In this document: positions 17,233 through 26,364 of the stretch, piece by piece | Numbering within the stretch: position 1 is the stretch's first letter | How the letters are laid out: each line of letters starts with the position of its first letter | Origin: G963663495 sp963663495 | GTDB lineage: Bacteria > Bacteroidota > Rhodothermia > Rhodothermales > Bin80 | Assembly: GCA_963663495.1 (NCBI GenBank) | Contig: OY760427.1 | Span: 1,302,001 to 1,366,000, forward strand | Length of the DNA stretch: 64,000 nt | Direction of reading: 5' to 3' | Notes under the pieces: model-generated | Database searches by the model: none | The model's input: only the letters and a program-made list of their open reading frames with translations | Told to the model about the DNA's origin: nothing | Made by a program: the position numbers and the translations under genes

Positions 17233-20082
17233 TCAAGCTGCGATGCCGGATGTCCGACTATGCCGTGCGAGGATACCGCAGATATCACTAGGGCTGAAGG
17301 AAATGGCGCTGCTCCACTCGCCGAATCCCCCGTGTGCATTTACAGCTTGGACCCATTCATCAAGATAGGCTCGCTTAGCCTTATCTCGTTCCGTGTACTT
17401 CCCCTTGGTTTCCAATACCAACATGGTGCCAGACTTCATACGGATTAGAAAGTCGGGAACGTACTTGCGGACTACGCCGCCGTAAACGTAATAGATTGAA
17501 AAGCCAAGGTGGTCGTTCTTGACCCATGCATCGACCTCAGTGTTGTGGTCAAGGACATAGGCCGCTGAGGCTTCCCACGTACTGTCAAAGATACATCGGT
17601 TAATGTGACTTCGCTTGGTTAGTCCGTTCGATCTGCCGGTGTACCATGTTTGCATGCTGGCCGTGGATCCGATGGGTTCTTCCGCATCGAACTGAACTTC
17701 CAGCATCACTGTACTGGAAGCCGTTATTCCGTGCCATATATGTCGTACCAACTTATTCAAATTGAGGGTGATTATGAGACGGCGGCCAAAGGCATCATGA
17801 CCAAGAGTGACTGGCTCAATTGAAATCTTGTCCGTCAGTACAAAATCCTCCACGAGCTTCACCAGCTGTGCCATGTGATATCCTTTGCTACCTTCCCAAT
17901 CAGGCTTCCTGCTGCTTATGATCTGATGCGCGGTCTCGAAGGCGATCCGCTGAAATCGATATTCTTGCGCCAGTGCTTCTAGGCTTATTCGCTCAATTCG
18001 CTCATAGTCTGGTTTACCTTCAATAACTGGAGCAAGCTCGGCAAGCTTAGCTGTTTGACCGGCCGCCAGATGAAGGTCCGGGAGCATCTCCCAGTTAACC
18101 GTGAGTCTGGGTTCTAATGTTCGGTCAATGCGAACGACTTTTGGCCATGTGATTTCGTAATCATTGTGGCGTTCCGGGAGGACTCGAACTTCGACCTTGG
18201 GAGGTGGAGGTGGCGGAATGTTGTCAGAATGTTCGTGGGGGAGGAACGTGAATGGAATTCCGAATATGTTTACGTACTCCGGTTCGAAGAGACCTGTCTC
18301 GGGGTTGGTTTCGTATGAAGTTCGTCGCAGCCCCCGGCCGATTACCTGTTCGCATAAGAGTTGGCTGGCAAAGGCTCGTAGCCCCATTATGTGGGTCACG
18401 GTCTTGGCATCCCATCCTTCCGATAGCATTCCGACCGAGATGACATTCTGAATTGTCTCTCCTAGCTCTCCCAGTTTTCCGACTGTATCCACCTGTTGGC
18501 GGAGGAGCTCTGCGTTTTCTTTCTTTGTCCTCTTCGTTGTCACGCTTTTTCCATCATTGGGAAGGTCGACTGGTTTATCAGAGGACTCAGCGAATGCAAG
18601 GACCCTCGAATCAATGTGCAGCGTTTTTTCTGGATCGCACAGCTCGGGGATTTGAATTCTCCCGCTGTCGAAAGCGTACTTAACGCGTGCAGCAGTCTCT
18701 GTTCGATTGGCCACCGTGATCAAAACAGGTGGGGTGTCCATACCTAGATTCTTCCAGGACTTGGCTGTTTCGCGCCAGTCCACACCAAGGAAGTAGTAGG
18801 CGTTTATTACTAGGTCTGGGAGGGGCTCAGTCTTTTCTGCCTTCCGGGCCAAGTCATGTTTTACGTCAGGTTCGTTGAAGATGTGGTAGAACTTGGACGT
18901 AAATGATTTGGAATCTGGAACCCCGTCATCACGCACTACGACGCGAGGTGTCTTCACGAGGCCCGCTTCAATGGCATCATTTAGACCGAAGTCACTTACA
19001 ATCCATTTGAATAAAGCATCGTTGGTGCTTTTCTTGCCGGACGGCGTAAAGGGAGTTGCTGAGAAGTCATAGCAGGCCGTTATCCCTCGCGCACGGTGTA
19101 TCCTGTCAAGGCTGCCTACCCATTTGGTGGCCTCCTCAATCTTTTTCTTCTCAATCCCCTTTGGACTGGAATCCGGAGCTAAACGCCAAGCGTGGTGGGC
19201 TTCGTCGTTGATGACAAGAAGATTGCGCCGCCGTGCCAATTCGCCGAGTGCCTGCCGTAGATAGGCCTCATCGCTGAGAGCACCCCGCTTGTCCACACCT
19301 TTCTTAGCGGCGAACTTTTCCTCAGTTTCCCAGCCAAGCGCGTGCCAATTTCGAATTAGAACCTTACCCTGCCGTAGTTTATCCAAGAGGGGTGATGGTA
19401 CGATCCGGAATGCTTCATAGTAGTTATTAGCGCATGTTGGGTTGAGTACCTGTAGCCGGTTTTTAACAGTGAGTCCGGGTGCAACAATCAGCACATGCTT
19501 TGAATAATGGAGGCGTTGTGGAGTAGTAACCTTGTTCAGAATGTGCCAGGCGATTACCATTGCCATCACGACAGTTTTGCCGGACCCGGTGGCCATCTTG
19601 GCGCATGCTCTCTGGAAGGGACCGCCATCTGATGGGATATCAAGTCCTACCCGATCTTGCTCTGGTCCTTCAGTCAACCAGATGAGAGTTTCTGCCGCCT
19701 CCAACTGGCAATAAAAGAACCGTCGCACTGAAAATTCCTCCGGGTCCTGCCAATACGCCAGGAGTCTCCGTGTGATTGCGGATACACCCGGGTACCCGTG
19801 GCTGCGCCATTCCTTTACACGTTGTCGTATTTGGTTTACACACGGGATTGCCACAAACAGTCCAGGATCATTCGCCGCCTTGGATTCTTGGGATGCCACC
19901 ATGTAACCCGCAGAACGTCTGCCTTCTGTGCGCTCGAATGATTGGGCGTCCCGATTATGGCTCCAATGCTGTGTTGGCTCCTCGTACGGGGAGTTGATTA
20001 TCAGGCGATCAATGGATTTCATCCGGTAGTTTGTGTAGTGTCGTGGTGAGAAGGATAGATTGGCACCCGTGCCTGAGGCCAA
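17233..20082 (-). CDS. Type III-like restriction endonuclease subunit (Res; SF2 helicase-nuclease)
   Basis: Probably cleaves foreign DNA lacking the methylation set by its mod partner, using ATP-driven translocation. The 949 residues contain Walker A KMATGSGKT (about 158-166), DEAH-box LLVINDEAHHAW (about 287), motif III YDFSATPFTPSG, and motif VI QVIGRGLRR (about 578). The C-terminal PDFLIRMKSGTMLVLETKGK (about 876-895) is a PD-(D/E)xK nuclease signature. The family resembles the BPTD_3080-type restriction enzymes. The frame opens with a TTG at 20082, 30 bp after mod; Met22 (MKSIDRLIINSPYEEP, base 20019) matches the usual family N-terminus and may be the true start. It is probably co-transcribed with mod. 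Confidence 0.88.
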   Translation of the reverse strand: MASGTGANLSFSPRHYTNYRMKSIDRLIINSPYEEPTQHWSHNRDAQSFERTEGRRSAGYMVASQESKAANDPGLFVAIPCVNQIRQRVKEWRSHGYPGVSAITRRLLAYWQDPEEFSVRRFFYCQLEAAETLIWLTEGPEQDRVGLDIPSDGGPFQRACAKMATGSGKTVVMAMVIAWHILNKVTTPQRLHYSKHVLIVAPGLTVKNRLQVLNPTCANNYYEAFRIVPSPLLDKLRQGKVLIRNWHALGWETEEKFAAKKGVDKRGALSDEAYLRQALGELARRRNLLVINDEAHHAWRLAPDSSPKGIEKKKIEEATKWVGSLDRIHRARGITACYDFSATPFTPSGKKSTNDALFKWIVSDFGLNDAIEAGLVKTPRVVVRDDGVPDSKSFTSKFYHIFNEPDVKHDLARKAEKTEPLPDLVINAYYFLGVDWRETAKSWKNLGMDTPPVLITVANRTETAARVKYAFDSGRIQIPELCDPEKTLHIDSRVLAFAESSDKPVDLPNDGKSVTTKRTKKENAELLRQQVDTVGKLGELGETIQNVISVGMLSEGWDAKTVTHIMGLRAFASQLLCEQVIGRGLRRTSYETNPETGLFEPEYVNIFGIPFTFLPHEHSDNIPPPPPPKVEVRVLPERHNDYEITWPKVVRIDRTLEPRLTVNWEMLPDLHLAAGQTAKLAELAPVIEGKPDYERIERISLEALAQEYRFQRIAFETAHQIISSRKPDWEGSKGYHMAQLVKLVEDFVLTDKISIEPVTLGHDAFGRRLIITLNLNKLVRHIWHGITASSTVMLEVQFDAEEPIGSTASMQTWYTGRSNGLTKRSHINRCIFDSTWEASAAYVLDHNTEVDAWVKNDHLGFSIYYVYGGVVRKYVPDFLIRMKSGTMLVLETKGKYTERDKAKRAYLDEWVQAVNAHGGFGEWSSAISFSPSDICGILARHSRTSGIAA

Positions 20083-20111
20083 ACTTCTCCCACTTCGAAT
20101 CTTGGGGCAGT

Positions 20112-22724
20112 TCAGCCCTCAAGCTGAATGATTTTCAGACTTTCAATGCCACGATCATCTATGATCTTGACTGCAGCACGCTGGTGGTCTCCGGCTTTGA
20201 ACGGTAACGACTCTGTTCCGTGATAGGCGTTGATTCGCTTCGGGTCCAATTCGGATTTTAGGGTTTTGGCTAACTTGGTCCACCCCTGGTTCTTTCCGGC
20301 CATAGGAAAGAACACTTGGCGGGGGAAGAGACTCCTACCGTCGTAGTCGGGGTCTAGCAGCCACATTGCAATTCTATCTGGGCCGCCGGATTCCAGAGTG
20401 CCACTGCCAACATCGTAGTAATCGAATCCATGGACTGAAACACGGTACTTGTCGTCAGTCATTCGATCAAGGTGTACATCTGGTTGGCCGATTAGCCAGA
20501 AGCTTTCGTTTGAGGTTTGTTTCTTTTTGAGATCCTCTGTCAGGAGGTCCGCATTCATCTGTACCTTGAGAAGTGTGATCCCGGGCCAAGCGGTTTCGTG
20601 TATATCCTTGGCGGCCTCGGGGTCAAACTGAAAGGCCGCAAACACGATCGTGTTTGGCTGAGGCACTAGCGTATGTGCTTCCTCTAACGCGCTTGCTACC
20701 TGTCTCTGCTCAAGCGGCGCGTAATCCGGTCCAAACGAGATTACAGCGCGCTTGGAGCGTGATACACTGTCTGTACATAATGGGGGGGGGGGGGGGTATT
20801 CACCTTCGGCGTGAAGCCATTTGGCTCCTGGCATCGGTTCAAGGCGAGAGAAATGAATCCTTTTGCCTCCAGTACTGCGGATACCCGACTTTAGAATCTC
20901 CGCTCGCCAATTTCCCTGCCGAGCAGTCACGCCGGTCCTGGTCACCGACTGGTCTGCGGGTAGCGGGTCGGATGCGGGCGTCGCCGAATAAAGGGGTTCC
21001 ACATGAGGAGCAGGCACTGCTTCAACCGTGAAAGGTCCAGTGACGCGAATCTTGGATTTATCAATGTGGGGTTGGTCGTACAAGATAGTCTCGCTCCGAG
21101 GCTTGTTGTAGCCAAGAATGCTTGCGGAAACTGTCTCCACAGTGTGGCACTTGAATCCACTCCCGACGCCTTCATCGGGTCGCTGTAGTTTGTAATAATC
21201 GAAGATCGCTGCCATTAATCGCTGCTTTGCGATAGTCAGCGCAACCCTAGATGTGTCGCATGTGATCCAGCGGCGCCCCCATTGTTCGGCAACATCGGCA
21301 GTAGTACCGCTGCCGCATGTGGGATCGAATACCAGATCGCCGGGATCACTCGTCATAAGGATGCAGCGCTGTATCGGTAGTATGGCAGACTGAACGACGT
21401 AGAGCTTTCTTTGCTCATTCATTTTGCGTGACCAAACATTGTGAATTCTTCGTCCGGCCACTTCATCTTCATACCGTTTCCACCGCAAAACACCGTGGTC
21501 ACTAGCAGCATCTAAGCGATTGATTCTTGCTAACAGTTCCAAGCCCTCTGGAGACACCCTCCATTGCTGCCCAATTGGACACTTAAAGGCATTACCATCC
21601 CACTCAAAAGGTTCAGATCGTCCTGTTGTTGAAGTACCTGGCGAGAGAAGTTGCATGCGGCCGTAAATACGCGCGCCAGCAGGAAGATGCTTGCTGGGAT
21701 CAATTCTTTCCTTTTGCGTCGGTTTACGGGTTTCACCGTTTGGCAACTCAACCATTGCGTGCCAACTGAAGAGATCTAGAATCTCCTGCCTGCTCAATGG
21801 TTCGTACAATTGACGATACTTTATTCTTGACTGGTCCTTGGCGTACCAAAGCAGGTAATTTGCTGCTCCCGGCAGCGTTGAAGCTGAAGATCCGCCAGAT
21901 GTAACGTATGTGATGGTGGAAATACGGTTTTGAGCGCCAAAAACCTCATCCATGACTAGGGCAACTCGGTGAACGTTATCCTTGCCTATCTGGACGAAGC
22001 AGCTCCCTGAATCCGTCATCAGTTCGCGCGCAAGAAGGAGCCGGTCCCGCAGGTACGTGAGATACGAATGTATTCCTAATTCCCAAGTGTCCCGGAAGGC
22101 GCGTAAGGTTTCTGGCTCCCGCGTTAGGTCGTCTGACCGGTCGCCACTCTTTACCTCACGTTGACTCACAAAGGGTTGAAAATTCGAGCCATATGTTACG
22201 CCGTATGGTGGGTCAAAATAAATGGTCTGAACCTTGCCTCCCAAGGCCTCTTTCTCCAACAGGCTGTTCATAACAAGCAGGCTGTCTCCTGCTATCATTC
22301 GGTTGCTCCAGTTGTGGCGGTGCTTATAAAATTCAATAGCTTGGCGAATCGGAGGATTTTCCGCTGGATGGTCGAAGAGCGAGAGCTGTTGTTCACTCTC
22401 GGACTTTTTTCGCACAATCTTGAGGATTGTTCGCGGGTCGATCCGCTCGTGTACATGTAACGATACCGTCGGGACCTCAAACGACATGTGCTCCGACTTG
22501 CCCGCCCAGCTTAGTTCAGGGTCAATGTGTGAGTCATGATCATACGTTCTGGTTCCGGTTCCGGGGTCCGTCGCCGGAGTTACCAAGCCAACAGGTGGGT
22601 TGTTCGAGCGCTCTTTATCTTGATGGGAATAGGATTGGATGCTGCGCTTAGTGCTCTTCTTCTTTCTGCGAGCCATACAGGTTGTAGTTGTCTGATTGTA
22701 ACTGTTTAGGGTCGGTGGACACAA
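20112..22724 (-). CDS. Type III-like site-specific DNA methyltransferase (Mod), putatively phase-variable
   Basis: Modifies host DNA, probably at adenine, and specifies recognition for the downstream Res protein. In 870 residues the catalytic motif DPPY (FDPPYGVTYGSNFQPF, about 170) precedes the AdoMet-binding motif FDPTCGSGTT (about 467), the order typical of type III (beta) enzymes. Met17 (MARRKKKSTKRS, base 22676) is a plausible start with a basic N-terminus. A C15 run on the coding strand (20782-20796) encodes five prolines at about residue 643. Losing one base gives a stop 14 codons later and gaining one gives a stop after about 23 codons, so tract slippage would remove the last quarter of the protein. 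As read, the gene is in frame. Confidence 0.9.
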   Translation of the reverse strand: MCPPTLNSYNQTTTTCMARRKKKSTKRSIQSYSHQDKERSNNPPVGLVTPATDPGTGTRTYDHDSHIDPELSWAGKSEHMSFEVPTVSLHVHERIDPRTILKIVRKKSESEQQLSLFDHPAENPPIRQAIEFYKHRHNWSNRMIAGDSLLVMNSLLEKEALGGKVQTIYFDPPYGVTYGSNFQPFVSQREVKSGDRSDDLTREPETLRAFRDTWELGIHSYLTYLRDRLLLARELMTDSGSCFVQIGKDNVHRVALVMDEVFGAQNRISTITYVTSGGSSASTLPGAANYLLWYAKDQSRIKYRQLYEPLSRQEILDLFSWHAMVELPNGETRKPTQKERIDPSKHLPAGARIYGRMQLLSPGTSTTGRSEPFEWDGNAFKCPIGQQWRVSPEGLELLARINRLDAASDHGVLRWKRYEDEVAGRRIHNVWSRKMNEQRKLYVVQSAILPIQRCILMTSDPGDLVFDPTCGSGTTADVAEQWGRRWITCDTSRVALTIAKQRLMAAIFDYYKLQRPDEGVGSGFKCHTVETVSASILGYNKPRSETILYDQPHIDKSKIRVTGPFTVEAVPAPHVEPLYSATPASDPLPADQSVTRTGVTARQGNWRAEILKSGIRSTGGKRIHFSRLEPMPGAKWLHAEGEYPPPPPLCTDSVSRSKRAVISFGPDYAPLEQRQVASALEEAHTLVPQPNTIVFAAFQFDPEAAKDIHETAWPGITLLKVQMNADLLTEDLKKKQTSNESFWLIGQPDVHLDRMTDDKYRVSVHGFDYYDVGSGTLESGGPDRIAMWLLDPDYDGRSLFPRQVFFPMAGKNQGWTKLAKTLKSELDPKRINAYHGTESLPFKAGDHQRAAVKIIDDRGIESLKIIQLEG
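20782..20796. repeat. 15-bp G/C homopolymer inside mod
   Basis: Fifteen consecutive G on the plus strand, read as C15 in mod. It is by far the longest homopolymer in the window; the next longest G/C runs are about 8. Tracts of this kind in mod genes are established phase-variation switches through slipped-strand mispairing. An assembly miscount cannot be excluded. Confidence 0.85.
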
Positions 22725-23195
22725 AGTGGCTCAAGGGTGGAAGTGCACGTAATGTAGAGGATACGTCATTAATTTGCGTCAACAACGATGAAGCTGTGGT
22801 CTGTCGCGTCGTATACGAGATTTTATTCTTGATTTTCGCCCCCGTAACGGTATTCTTGTCCAGGTCAAAGGAAAATGATACTCAAACCGAAATCCGATCA
22901 GGAATTAAGTAGAATAGTGGAGGATCACTTCTTCGACCTTGGATTTCGGTCATCATTTGGGTGAATGGGTTCACCCTGTCAAGAAAATCGTGAGGTACTC
23001 CGAGGGCTAATGGGATCGGGGTTCTTGTTGAGCGATTGCCCACTAGGATTCGGGTAAACTCATTTGGATTACTGCATAGGGGAGAACTTGCTAACACTGT
23101 TACAGTTGCATCGAGTAGCGCACGGTTGTGGGTGTGAACTTTGATGTATGGGGGAGGATGAGTGCGCACAAAAGCAACGCACATAGCACACAATC
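22725..23195. other. Divergent intergenic region
   Basis: Lies between divergently transcribed mod (minus) and the small ORF at 23196 (plus), so it should hold two promoters. Short frames on either strand show no family resemblance. No operator-like inverted repeat or C-protein box was recognised. Confidence 0.35.
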
Positions 23196-23402
23196 ATGAA
23201 CAAAGAGATCAGAAGCCCGGAGAATTCAGGTAGCGGCCAACAAACTGATGCGAGCACCTCGCCGGGATTGTTCAAGTATGACCCTGACTGGCGTGAAAAG
23301 GTAGAGAATGCAAAGCGTTTTTATAAGGAGGCTAGGAGGATGCGGGGCAACAGGCGCTCCACGTTCGACATGCAAGGGCAACCCATCGTAGACTCCAAAT
23401 GA
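23196..23402 (+). CDS. Small 68-residue protein coupled to the SDH_sah protease gene
   Basis: Family not recognised. The product is hydrophilic and charged, with the central stretch DPDWREKVENAKRFYKEARR likely helical and a C-terminus RRSTFDMQGQPIVDSK. Its TGA stop overlaps the ATG of the next gene (ATGA at 23399-23402), indicating translational coupling and a shared function. No signal peptide or membrane segment is visible. It is the first gene of a two-gene unit divergent from the restriction-modification genes. Confidence 0.6.
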   Translation: MNKEIRSPENSGSGQQTDASTSPGLFKYDPDWREKVENAKRFYKEARRMRGNRRSTFDMQGQPIVDSK

Positions 23403-23796
23403 GTGGAAGATCGCCTCTCTATGAGGCAGGCCATGCCGGTCGGTACGAGCGACAGCAGCTTATTCGGGACTATCAGGACAAGTACGACTGCCGCCTCGTT
23501 GTTCTACGGGATGAGATCTTCTATGCGTGTGTCCCCTTATTTGAGGAGCTCCTTTTTGATGCCGATTCCGAACAGGGTCTCCACATTATGCTCCACACTC
23601 CGGGTGGTAATGGGGAAGTCGCACTTCGCCTAATTCGCCAAGCGCAGGCAGGGTGCAGGGAGCTCACGGTAATCATTCCAGACCAAGCCAAGAGTGCTGG
23701 AACCCTCTTTGTATTTGGGCCAACAAAATACTTATGGGGCCAACCAGCGACCTCGGACCAGTAGATCCGCAGTTTCGCGTAAACGCCACCGAATTA
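23399..23796 (+). pseudogene. SDH_sah-type serine protease (ClpP fold), 5' half
   Basis: N-terminal part of a protein of the serine dehydrogenase proteinase (SDH_sah) family, a ClpP/crotonase-fold peptidase group. Visible motifs: LHIMLHTPGGNGEVALRLIR, then IIPDQAKSAGTLFVFGP with the probable catalytic Ser in KSAGT, then MGPTSDLGPVDPQF. Two lesions are seen. A four-A run at 23725-23728 is one base short: TLFVFGPTK reads out of frame there, while the expected KILMGPTSDLGPVDPQF continues in the neighbouring frame. The gene is then split by an ISNCY-type element at 23797. The 3' half is at 25718-26164. Confidence 0.8.
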
Positions 23797-24057
23797 GTGT
23801 TTGCCAGAAAAGTATGGTCTTGCGAGCGACTCTTGGCTGAGTGGGGGGCTGGAATTCGAATTGGGGATCGGAATGACAAGTCAGCAAGGATTTTTCGACG
23901 GTAACGGTGCCGACTTTGTCCGCTCACGCCGGCAATCCTAGGGTTTTGACGTTGATCAGACGTGTTTTTGTCGTCCATCAGCGAGGCATGAACATACGTT
24001 GGCCTCTCGCCCTTGCAGGCTACCTTGATTCTGTGCTGAAGACGCTCGCGCGAGTAC

Positions 24058-25482
24058 CTACGCCGCGCGCTTGCGGGCCTGCTCGCACCGCCTTCGTCGC
24101 TCCTCGCTCCGCTTCACTATCTGTCCGATACGGTGCACATTTGCCGCTACCACTACCAGCGCCACCGTCCGAACAAAGCCTTCCTTGCCACGGGTCCGTA
24201 TCAAACCCAGGCCCCGATGATTCAAATTGTTGATCGCCGACTCCACTGCCGGATGCTGACGACGACCCTCCACAAACTTCGGATCGGATTCCCTCTCCTT
24301 ATCCGCTTTGCTCAACTTACCCCTCTTCGGCATGATCACCGTGTCCAACACCGGCTCCAGCGCCTTACGGTTCTTTACCGATGAGTACCCCTTATCCATG
24401 CTGCACGATGTGATCGCCGGATACCGATCCTTCGCTTCCTTCATAAACCCCACAATCATATCCGAATCCACCCCTTCGTGCAGTATCTGATGCCACAATA
24501 TCAACTGATGCTGATCCTCCAGCACGCATACCGGCAGACCCAACTCCGCAATCACCCCCGCCTTCCCCTTGGTGATCCAACGAGTATGCGGCTCATGTAT
24601 CGAAAATACCTTCTCATCATGCGGAATCACCTCCCCCTTCAATAGACGCCTATCTACTTGATCTATCTGCCTTTGTGCATCTGCCAAGTACCGCAACACC
24701 TCCTCAAGATCCGCGTCTTTCTCCTTCAACACGCTGACACTGCTCTCCGCACGCTCAATCAGAACACGACACATCTTCACATACTTTCTCACCTTCGACT
24801 CATCACGCCACTGACGGTGCGTACGCACCCGGTTGAAGGCCTTCTTCAAGGTACGACTCCAGTACACAGCCTTGCGCCAGCCCGCAAGGCTGTGCGCCTC
24901 ACATGCGCAATGCAACTCCCGAATCAGGCACCGCATCGATTCCCACAACAAACGAACATCCGTAGGCCACTCCACATTCGCTTTGGCCACCGCCGAATCA
25001 ACCCGGCAAAGAAGCGGCTCCTCTGGCTCCTGTTCTACCAATCGGTGACCGCAAGCCACCACCGCATCGTTGATCTGCTTCAGGATGTCCGCTGTTAGCA
25101 GGCTCACGTTATCAATAACGGTCTGCAGCTGATAGACAGGCTCGTCCCAGAAATTCGTATGCCCCAGCATCTGGCGCACCTCCAAATGATTGGCGGCCAG
25201 GCTCCTCAAACGATCAAAGTCGCAGTTGAGGGCCTGCTTCAATACCCCCAAGACAAAGACGCGCCAAAGTGCCATCCCCGGACGACCACGCTGCAAATCA
25301 ATATTCGGAAGCAACTGCTTCTCCAGGATCTCAAAGATCTTCTGCCGAGCCGTTGGGTCGCAATACAGGTGCTGCAGACCTTTTAGCACTGCCGGTATAT
25401 CGTCCCGGTCTTTGGGGTGGAAGGTCATCTCTTCAATGGGGACCTGCCCGAGCTTAAACTGTGTATCCTCTACAATCCGCAT
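24058..25482 (-). CDS. ISNCY-family transposase (ISDol1-like), copy 1
   Basis: DDE-type transposase that moves the surrounding 1.9-kb element. The N-terminal part contains MALWRVFVLGVLKQALNCDF and VRQMLGHTNFWDEPVYQLQT, typical of this ISNCY group. Candidate catalytic residues are Asp in CRVDSAVAKAN (about 170), Asp in SCSMDKGYSS (about 355) and Glu in HPAVESAINNLNHRG (about 430). The C-terminus is rich in Arg/Lys. The frame is open to a TTG at 25512, but that codon lies in a GGCCCC/GGGGCC palindrome; the ATG at 25482 (MRIVEDTQFKLGQ) is a better start. It differs from copy 2 by one visible residue (EEM versus EEI). Subfamily assignment is from recall of family sequence patterns. Confidence 0.85.
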   Translation of the reverse strand: MRIVEDTQFKLGQVPIEEMTFHPKDRDDIPAVLKGLQHLYCDPTARQKIFEILEKQLLPNIDLQRGRPGMALWRVFVLGVLKQALNCDFDRLRSLAANHLEVRQMLGHTNFWDEPVYQLQTVIDNVSLLTADILKQINDAVVACGHRLVEQEPEEPLLCRVDSAVAKANVEWPTDVRLLWESMRCLIRELHCACEAHSLAGWRKAVYWSRTLKKAFNRVRTHRQWRDESKVRKYVKMCRVLIERAESSVSVLKEKDADLEEVLRYLADAQRQIDQVDRRLLKGEVIPHDEKVFSIHEPHTRWITKGKAGVIAELGLPVCVLEDQHQLILWHQILHEGVDSDMIVGFMKEAKDRYPAITSCSMDKGYSSVKNRKALEPVLDTVIMPKRGKLSKADKERESDPKFVEGRRQHPAVESAINNLNHRGLGLIRTRGKEGFVRTVALVVVAANVHRIGQIVKRSEERRRRCEQARKRAA

Positions 25483-25619
25483 GGTATTAATCGTATGAAT
25501 AATCGGCCCCAAGGGGCCTTATATCGATGAAAACGCCCGAAACAGAAGGATTTGGCCAAACATTCGTTAGAGACACGCTGGCTGAATAATCTGCAATGTG
25601 CAAATACGGTATGGCTCAT

Positions 25620-25652
25620 ATCCATCTGTAACCGTAACGCTTACAGATGGAT
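25620..25652. repeat. Subterminal inverted repeat in the ISNCY element
   Basis: ATCCATCTGTAA and TTACAGATGGAT form 12-bp arms around a 9-base loop, about 65 bp inside the right end and upstream of the transposase. The second copy has one arm mismatch (61002 region). It could block transcription entering the element or form a transposase site; the role is not known. Confidence 0.55.
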
Positions 25653-25717
25653 AGAACGAGTATCAAACGGCCTTGTTTCGCCGTTTTTCAGCCCTCCTAC
25701 CTTTTTCTGGCAAACAC

Positions 25718-26164
25718 GAATTAGCTCCAGCCCACGCGATCATAGCGGCCGTTGACGAGGCAGAGCGTCGCATTGAGCAAAATCCAGCCACATCGCTCTT
25801 CCACCTTGGCCTTGCTACCGATATTACCGCCCTTATGGTTCAAGACGCGCGTAATGCGATGGAGCGAATAAGCACGTTGATAAGCGAAGTCTTGGCATGT
25901 GTAGAATCTCGATCTGAGAGGGATGTGGAGAAGCTGTCCAAGACACTACGCAATTACCTTGTAAGCAAGTCCAAGAACCACGGCTCAGTCGTTTCTGTTT
26001 CTGACGCCAAGCGTTTTGGGTTACCTGTAATTGAGGCTGATCCAGCCGACGACCAATGGAGGGCTATATGGCGACTATGGGCGAAATATATCCTTATCGA
26101 AACCTACAGAGTCTACGAAGGAGAACAGGTATCGGTGATAGGCGGCCTTTCTGTTTCGGCGTAG
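25718..26164 (+). pseudogene. SDH_sah-type serine protease, 3' half
   Basis: Continuation of the gene starting at 23399. From the right-hand GAATTA duplicate the frame reads ELAPAHAIIAAVDEAERRIE, then TSLFHLGLATDITALMVQDA and a helical C-terminal segment to the stop at 26162-26164. With the IS and one duplicate removed and the single-base deletion restored, the protein would be about 280 residues, the usual size of the family. Separated from its start it can only be an untranslated remnant. Confidence 0.8.
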
Positions 26165-26364
26165 GGAGGATTATTGAGGACTCTCGTTGTGCCACCAGGT
26201 AGCAGGTTCATGGAGTGGTTCGGTGCGTAATCAATGGGAGTTGTATGGCTGAGTGCCACGCGTTTTCGCAGGAATTACTTTTTGTGTTTTGGTGGTGCAG
26301 ACAGGATGGCTTTTGCCAGTTTTTCATAATCGGTTCCCGCTTTTCACGAAAAGACTGCAATTAT

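Larger units (their letters stand above)
23797..25717. mobile_element. ISNCY-type insertion sequence, copy 1 (1921 bp)
   Basis: Ends are inverted repeats of GTGTTTGCCAGAAAA (left 23797; right reads TTTTTCTGGCAAACAC up to 25717). The 6-bp target duplication GAATTA lies at 23791-23796 and 25718-25723. Removing the element and one GAATTA restores the frame NATEL-APAHAI of the protease gene exactly. The copy at 59152-61072 has the same length and is almost identical, so both moved recently. A single transposase gene runs right to left. Confidence 0.93.

Noticed and set aside
22882..23193. Minus-strand frame of 103 codons between mod and the small ORF
   Set aside because: No family resemblance, poor start context, and it would occupy the only promoter space for the divergent genes.
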